Assembly (NCBI GenBank): GCA_045645905.1
Contig: JAZRJT010000100.1
Location: 1-16,097 of the forward strand
From: SIG440 sp045645905
Lineage (GTDB): Bacteria > Bacillota > Clostridia > Monoglobales > Monoglobaceae
Direction: 5' to 3'
Length of the DNA stretch: 16,097 nucleotides
The number at the start of each line of letters is the position of its first letter. The first letter of the stretch is position 1. The position numbers and the translations under genes are program-made. Below, piece by piece: positions 13,588 through 16,097 of the stretch. Below the pieces are notes generated by a model that saw only the letters and a list, made by a program, of their open reading frames with translations, searched no databases and was not told the DNA's origin.

Positions 13588-13629
13588 TTTTTATATAACA
13601 GGAAATTGCAATTTCCTGTTATATAAAAA
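13588..13629. repeat. 42-base perfect palindrome
   Basis: Two 21-base arms centred between 13608 and 13609 are exact reverse complements with no spacer. The core half is TATATAACAGGAAATTG, flanked by five T on the left and five A on the right. As RNA it would fold into a near-complete hairpin on either strand. It is not a standard terminator, because the T run is in the 5' arm and A follows the 3' arm. Confidence 0.85.
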
Positions 13630-13646
13630 AGCCCCGCCTATGCCGT

Positions 13647-13825
13647 ATATAGGATAAGGTAAAAACCTGCATTGCAGGTGGGTAAAATCCCGAAAACATT
13701 ACAAGTCCACTGGCCGCAATCTGTGATTGGGGAGGCATGTGCGCCGCCTTCGGAGAGAAATTCCCTTTAAATAAGTGTTGGTTTTACATTATTCCATATC
13801 TACGAACATCGCAGGGATACATTCA
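13647..13825 (+). promoter_or_regulatory. Structured RNA resembling a cobalamin riboswitch, without an adjacent B12 gene
   Basis: Segments resemble the cobalamin aptamer in order: GGTGGGTAAAATCCCG (13677-13692) like the GGTGaaAaTCC element; GCCGCAATCTGTGATTGGGG (13713-13732) like the CCCGCcACTGTgA element; and CGCAGGGATAC (13810-13820), like the B12 box CAGGaTACC. Long-range pairing of 13647-13667 (ATATAGG, ATAA, GGTAAAA) with 13789-13808 (GGTTTTAC, ATTAT, CCATAT) would close the domain. Hairpins CTGC/GCAG, GGG/CCC and CAATC/GATTG lie inside. The GGGAA element and several invariant bases are missing, so this may be a diverged or decayed aptamer or a different RNA family. The next gene is mecA, with its own promoter, so no obvious target gene follows. 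Confidence 0.4.
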
Positions 13826-13865
13826 TTATTTGATTAAGTAGGCTTAGTTTATCACAAAACAGACA

Positions 13866-13893
13866 AAATTTCAATAGGAAATTTATGTTTTTT
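13866..13893 (+). terminator. Weak AT-rich terminator-like hairpin after the cobalamin-like element
   Basis: AAATTTC (13866-13872) pairs with GAAATTT (13878-13884) around AATAG, and six T follow at 13888-13893. A wider pairing TTTATCA (13848-13854) with TGATAAA (13893-13899) encloses it. The stem has only one G-C pair, so the call is tentative. Confidence 0.3.
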
Positions 13894-13925
13894 GATAAAT
13901 AATGTGTTTTGGCAAAATTTTGGTC

Positions 13926-13954
13926 TTTTCAAATGCGACAAAATGATGTATAAT
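13926..13954 (+). promoter_or_regulatory. Probable mecA promoter
   Basis: A perfect -10 TATAAT at 13949-13954, with a weak -35 TTTTCA at 13926-13931 spaced by 17 bases. It lies about 45 bases before the mecA start. Confidence 0.5.
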
Positions 13955-13996
13955 GTGACATAAGGATTATACCTTGCTGAGACGGAGGTGAAGATT

Positions 13997-14620
13997 TTGA
14001 AAATCGAACGACTAAGCGAGAATAAAATAAAGATTATTATAGATGCGGCAGACATCCGCGCGTGGAATGTTGACCTTAAAAATTTTATTGACAACACCCC
14101 CGAGGCACAGGATATGTTTTATCATGCTCTTAAACAGGCGGAGAGAGATGTTGATTTTTGCATAGGCAAATCACAGCTTATGGTGGAGACTCTGCCTCTG
14201 GCTGATAACGGATTTGTGATGATGGTAAGCAAGCTTGAGGGGGAGACGAACGTTGCTGAGGCTCTTCAGAAGGCGGGAAAACGGATAAAACAGACCGAAT
14301 TCAAAGTCAGGCGCAGAAACCGGACACACTCACTGCTCCGGATTTTTAGGTTTGATGATTTTGAAAGCCTTTGCGACGGTGTAAGGGAGATTTTTGAAAT
14401 CTATATTGGCGAAAGCCGTCTTATAAAATATCAGGGTGGATTTTATCTTGAGCTTGTTCCGCGTGACGCGTTTGGATTGTTTGAACTGGAAAATATTCTT
14501 TCTGAATTTTCTGCTAAGGTGCCTGAACCTTTGATTCTTCAGGGCATTTTAAACGAGCACGGGCTTGTGATGATGAAAGATAACGCTGTATCCCTGATTG
14601 CAGACAATTTTGTGAAATAA
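13997..14620 (+). CDS. mecA: MecA-like adaptor protein for ClpC-type proteolysis
   Basis: A 207-residue protein of the MecA (negative regulator of genetic competence) family. In Bacillus, MecA binds substrates with its N-terminal domain and activates the ClpC unfoldase with its C-terminal domain, directing targets to ClpCP. Here residues 1-82 form the N-terminal domain (MKIERLSENKIKIIID start, acidic stretch), 83-112 are a basic linker (KVRRRNRTH), and about 113-207 are the C-terminal domain (IFRFDDFESLC, YQGGFYLELVP). The start is TTG 13997: GGAGG at 13984-13988 is 8 bases ahead and the protein then starts as family members do, whereas GTG 13988 overlaps the ribosome binding site. Targets in this organism are unknown. 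Confidence 0.85.
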   Translation: MKIERLSENKIKIIIDAADIRAWNVDLKNFIDNTPEAQDMFYHALKQAERDVDFCIGKSQLMVETLPLADNGFVMMVSKLEGETNVAEALQKAGKRIKQTEFKVRRRNRTHSLLRIFRFDDFESLCDGVREIFEIYIGESRLIKYQGGFYLELVPRDAFGLFELENILSEFSAKVPEPLILQGILNEHGLVMMKDNAVSLIADNFVK

Positions 14621-14642
14621 TAGAAAGAATAAAAACGTATAG

Positions 14643-14678
14643 GCTGCACGAACTGCATCAGTTTGTGCAGCTTTTTTT
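14643..14678 (+). terminator. Rho-independent terminator after mecA
   Basis: GCTGCACGAACTG (14643-14655) pairs with CAGTTTGTGCAGC (14659-14671), 13 pairs with one G-T, loop CAT, followed by seven T (14672-14678). Confidence 0.95.
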
Positions 14679-14772
14679 CACAAAAACTGATTGACCTATT
14701 TTTCGTAAACACAAGAAAAGCAAAACGAAAGTTTTAAGTAAGTGAATTGTTTTTAAAAGATAAAGTTAGGTA

Positions 14773-14801
14773 TTGACTTATGAAGAAGTTTGTTGTATAA
14801 T
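14773..14801 (+). promoter_or_regulatory. Promoter of the aminotransferase gene
   Basis: TTGACT at 14773-14778, a 17-base spacer, then perfect TATAAT at 14796-14801. Transcription should start near 14808, giving a leader of about 60 bases. Confidence 0.85.
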
Positions 14802-14820
14802 AATAGACGGATAAAATTAG

Positions 14821-14838
14821 TTGGCAAGAATTTGCCAA
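14821..14838. promoter_or_regulatory. Operator-like inverted repeat in the aminotransferase leader
   Basis: TTGGCAA (14821-14827) and TTGCCAA (14832-14838) are exact reverse complements separated by GAAT. It is 20 bases downstream of the -10 box and 30 bases before the start codon, a position suited to a repressor site or a short mRNA hairpin. Confidence 0.55.
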
Positions 14839-14867
14839 GGTATATTATATGAAAAGAGGTTTTTACA

Positions 14868-16097
14868 ATGAGTAAAGATTGGGCAAAAATGGACCTTACA
14901 AAAGTTCCTAACATGGTGTCCGAGACTGTTCCGGGCCCAAAATCAATCGAGTATCACGAAAGATGTGCTAAGCACTTCAAGGGTTACTCAAGTCAGGTAT
15001 CACTGTTCCCTGTTTCTTTTGAATCAGGTTACGGTTACACACTTAAAGACGTTGACGGCAATACATATCTTGACTTCTCATCAGGTATCTATGTTACAGG
15101 CCTTGGCCATTGCCATCCTAAAATCAGTGAGGCAGTTGCTTTCCACGCAAAGAACCTTATGAACTGCCACGACTTTACCACAAAGGTAAAGATGGAGCTT
15201 GTTGAAAAGCTTCACGAAATCACAGGCGGACGTTTCGGCGGTTTCCAGCTTTATGATTCAGGTACAACAGCAGTTGAAGCTGGTCTTCGTTGTGCTCGTG
15301 CTGCAACAGGCAAGCAGGAATTTATTTCATTCTTCAGAGATTTCCATGGTAAGACCTATGGTGCAAACTCACTTGCAGTTGTTGGCCCTGATACACATAT
15401 GAGAGCTCCTGGCTTTATGCTTGTTCCCAGACCTAACCCCTACCGTGACTTCTTTGGCAGATGCGAAGAAGAAGCTTGGAAGGATTCATCACCCTATATC
15501 AATATGATTGAAGGTATGCTTGACAACGCTTGTGCATCAGGCGGTAAGAATGTTGCAGCTATCGTTCTTGAACCTGTTCAGGGTTGGGGCGGCTCAATCA
15601 TTCCTCCTGCTGATTTCCTTCCTGCACTTCGTGCTCTTTGTGACAAGAGAGGCATCCTTCTCTTTGCTGACGAAGTTCTTAACTGTATGGCAAGAACAGG
15701 TAAGTGGCTCGCTATGGATCACTGGGATGTTACTGCTGACATTACCACTCTTGGTAAGGGCTTTGGTAACGGATTCCCTGTAACCGCTCTGGCAGTATCT
15801 GAGGAGCTTGCTCCCGCTATCGAGAAGATCTCTGCTTCCTCCAGCTACGGTGGAAACCCGATGGCTTGTGTTGCAGCTCTTGAGTCCATTAAGGTTATTG
15901 AGGAAGAGAACCTCAACGAGCATTCCGCTCACCTTGGTGAGATCATGCTGGCTAAGATGGAAGAGATGAAGGCAGCTCATCCTATCATTGGTGATGTTCG
16001 TGCAATCGGATGTCTCCAGGCTATGGAAATTGTTAAGGATCGTGATACCAAGGAGCCTTTCGCAGAGGCTGGTACCATGATCTACCAGAAGGCATTC
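14868..16097 (+). CDS. Class III PLP-dependent aminotransferase (3' end outside window)
   Basis: The first 410 codons are visible and the frame is open to the window end. It is a fold-type I, class III (omega-type) aminotransferase: GLGHCHPKISEA near residue 80, the phosphate-binding region YDSGTTAVEAGLRCARAATGK, FRDFHGKTYGA, EPVQGWGGSIIPP, the cofactor-binding Asp268 in LLFADEV, and the Schiff-base Lys297 in TTLGKGFGNGFPVTAL. Such enzymes transfer amino groups from omega-amino acids, diamines, ornithine or amino-uronates to 2-oxo acids; the donor cannot be told here. ATG 14868 follows AAAAGAGG by about 8 bases. It has its own promoter. The last quarter of the visible gene shifts towards TCC, CTC, GAG and ATC codons where the first part prefers TCA, CTT and GAA. 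Confidence 0.9.
   Translation, partial: MSKDWAKMDLTKVPNMVSETVPGPKSIEYHERCAKHFKGYSSQVSLFPVSFESGYGYTLKDVDGNTYLDFSSGIYVTGLGHCHPKISEAVAFHAKNLMNCHDFTTKVKMELVEKLHEITGGRFGGFQLYDSGTTAVEAGLRCARAATGKQEFISFFRDFHGKTYGANSLAVVGPDTHMRAPGFMLVPRPNPYRDFFGRCEEEAWKDSSPYINMIEGMLDNACASGGKNVAAIVLEPVQGWGGSIIPPADFLPALRALCDKRGILLFADEVLNCMARTGKWLAMDHWDVTADITTLGKGFGNGFPVTALAVSEELAPAIEKISASSSYGGNPMACVAALESIKVIEEENLNEHSAHLGEIMLAKMEEMKAAHPIIGDVRAIGCLQAMEIVKDRDTKEPFAEAGTMIYQKAF

Noticed and set aside
13588..13629. Reading the 42-base palindrome as a terminator
   Set aside because: On both strands the T run is in the 5' arm and A residues follow the 3' arm, the opposite of an intrinsic terminator.
1..16097. CRISPR array, tRNA genes, insertion sequences or prophage
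   Set aside because: No regularly spaced direct repeats, no tRNA-like cloverleaf, and no transposase, integrase or phage structural gene were seen.

Overview
The window looks like chromosomal DNA of a low-to-moderate GC Gram-positive anaerobe, most likely an uncultured gut Clostridia. The reasons are strong AAGGAGG-type ribosome binding sites, sigma-A promoters with extended -10 boxes, a tetrahydrofolate riboswitch in front of folT, a MecA adaptor, and a set of genes for breaking down unsaturated uronates. No CRISPR array, tRNA, rRNA, insertion sequence or phage gene was found.

Left part (1-9510, all + strand): a polyuronide or glycosaminoglycan utilisation locus. It holds the C-terminal end of a possible carbohydrate-active protein, a GH88-type unsaturated glucuronyl hydrolase, an open reading frame joining a discoidin-like domain to KduI, and a KduD/gluconate 5-dehydrogenase-type reductase, closed by a terminator at 4301-4340. 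A promoter then serves an EamA permease and an SGNH-type esterase. After a structured gap come a 5-formyltetrahydrofolate cyclo-ligase and a tandem pair of closely related GH88 genes ending at a strong terminator. The likely pathway: a lyase (not in the window) makes unsaturated oligosaccharides, GH88 enzymes release the unsaturated uronate, KduI isomerises it and the reductase carries it towards 2-keto-3-deoxygluconate.

Middle part (9511-13431): 9522-9803 has a promoter, long complementary arms and a terminator-like hairpin but no credible gene, so it is the best candidate for an undescribed small RNA. On the - strand, rsmD, coaD, a coiled-coil protein gene, folT and folC form one convergent cluster. 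A THF riboswitch with a terminator and a readable antiterminator sits between the coiled-coil gene and folT, so the distal folate genes can be switched separately from the housekeeping genes upstream.

Right part (13432-16097): a 560-base gap contains a chain of hairpins, a 42-base perfect palindrome and a structured RNA resembling a cobalamin riboswitch, with no B12-related gene next to it. Then follow mecA with its terminator, and a promoter with an operator-like inverted repeat in front of a class III aminotransferase cut by the window end.

The most interesting items are the 9557-9803 RNA, the discoidin-KduI fusion with an internal Shine-Dalgarno and start codon, the orphan cobalamin-like element with its neighbouring palindrome, and the switching geometry of the THF riboswitch.
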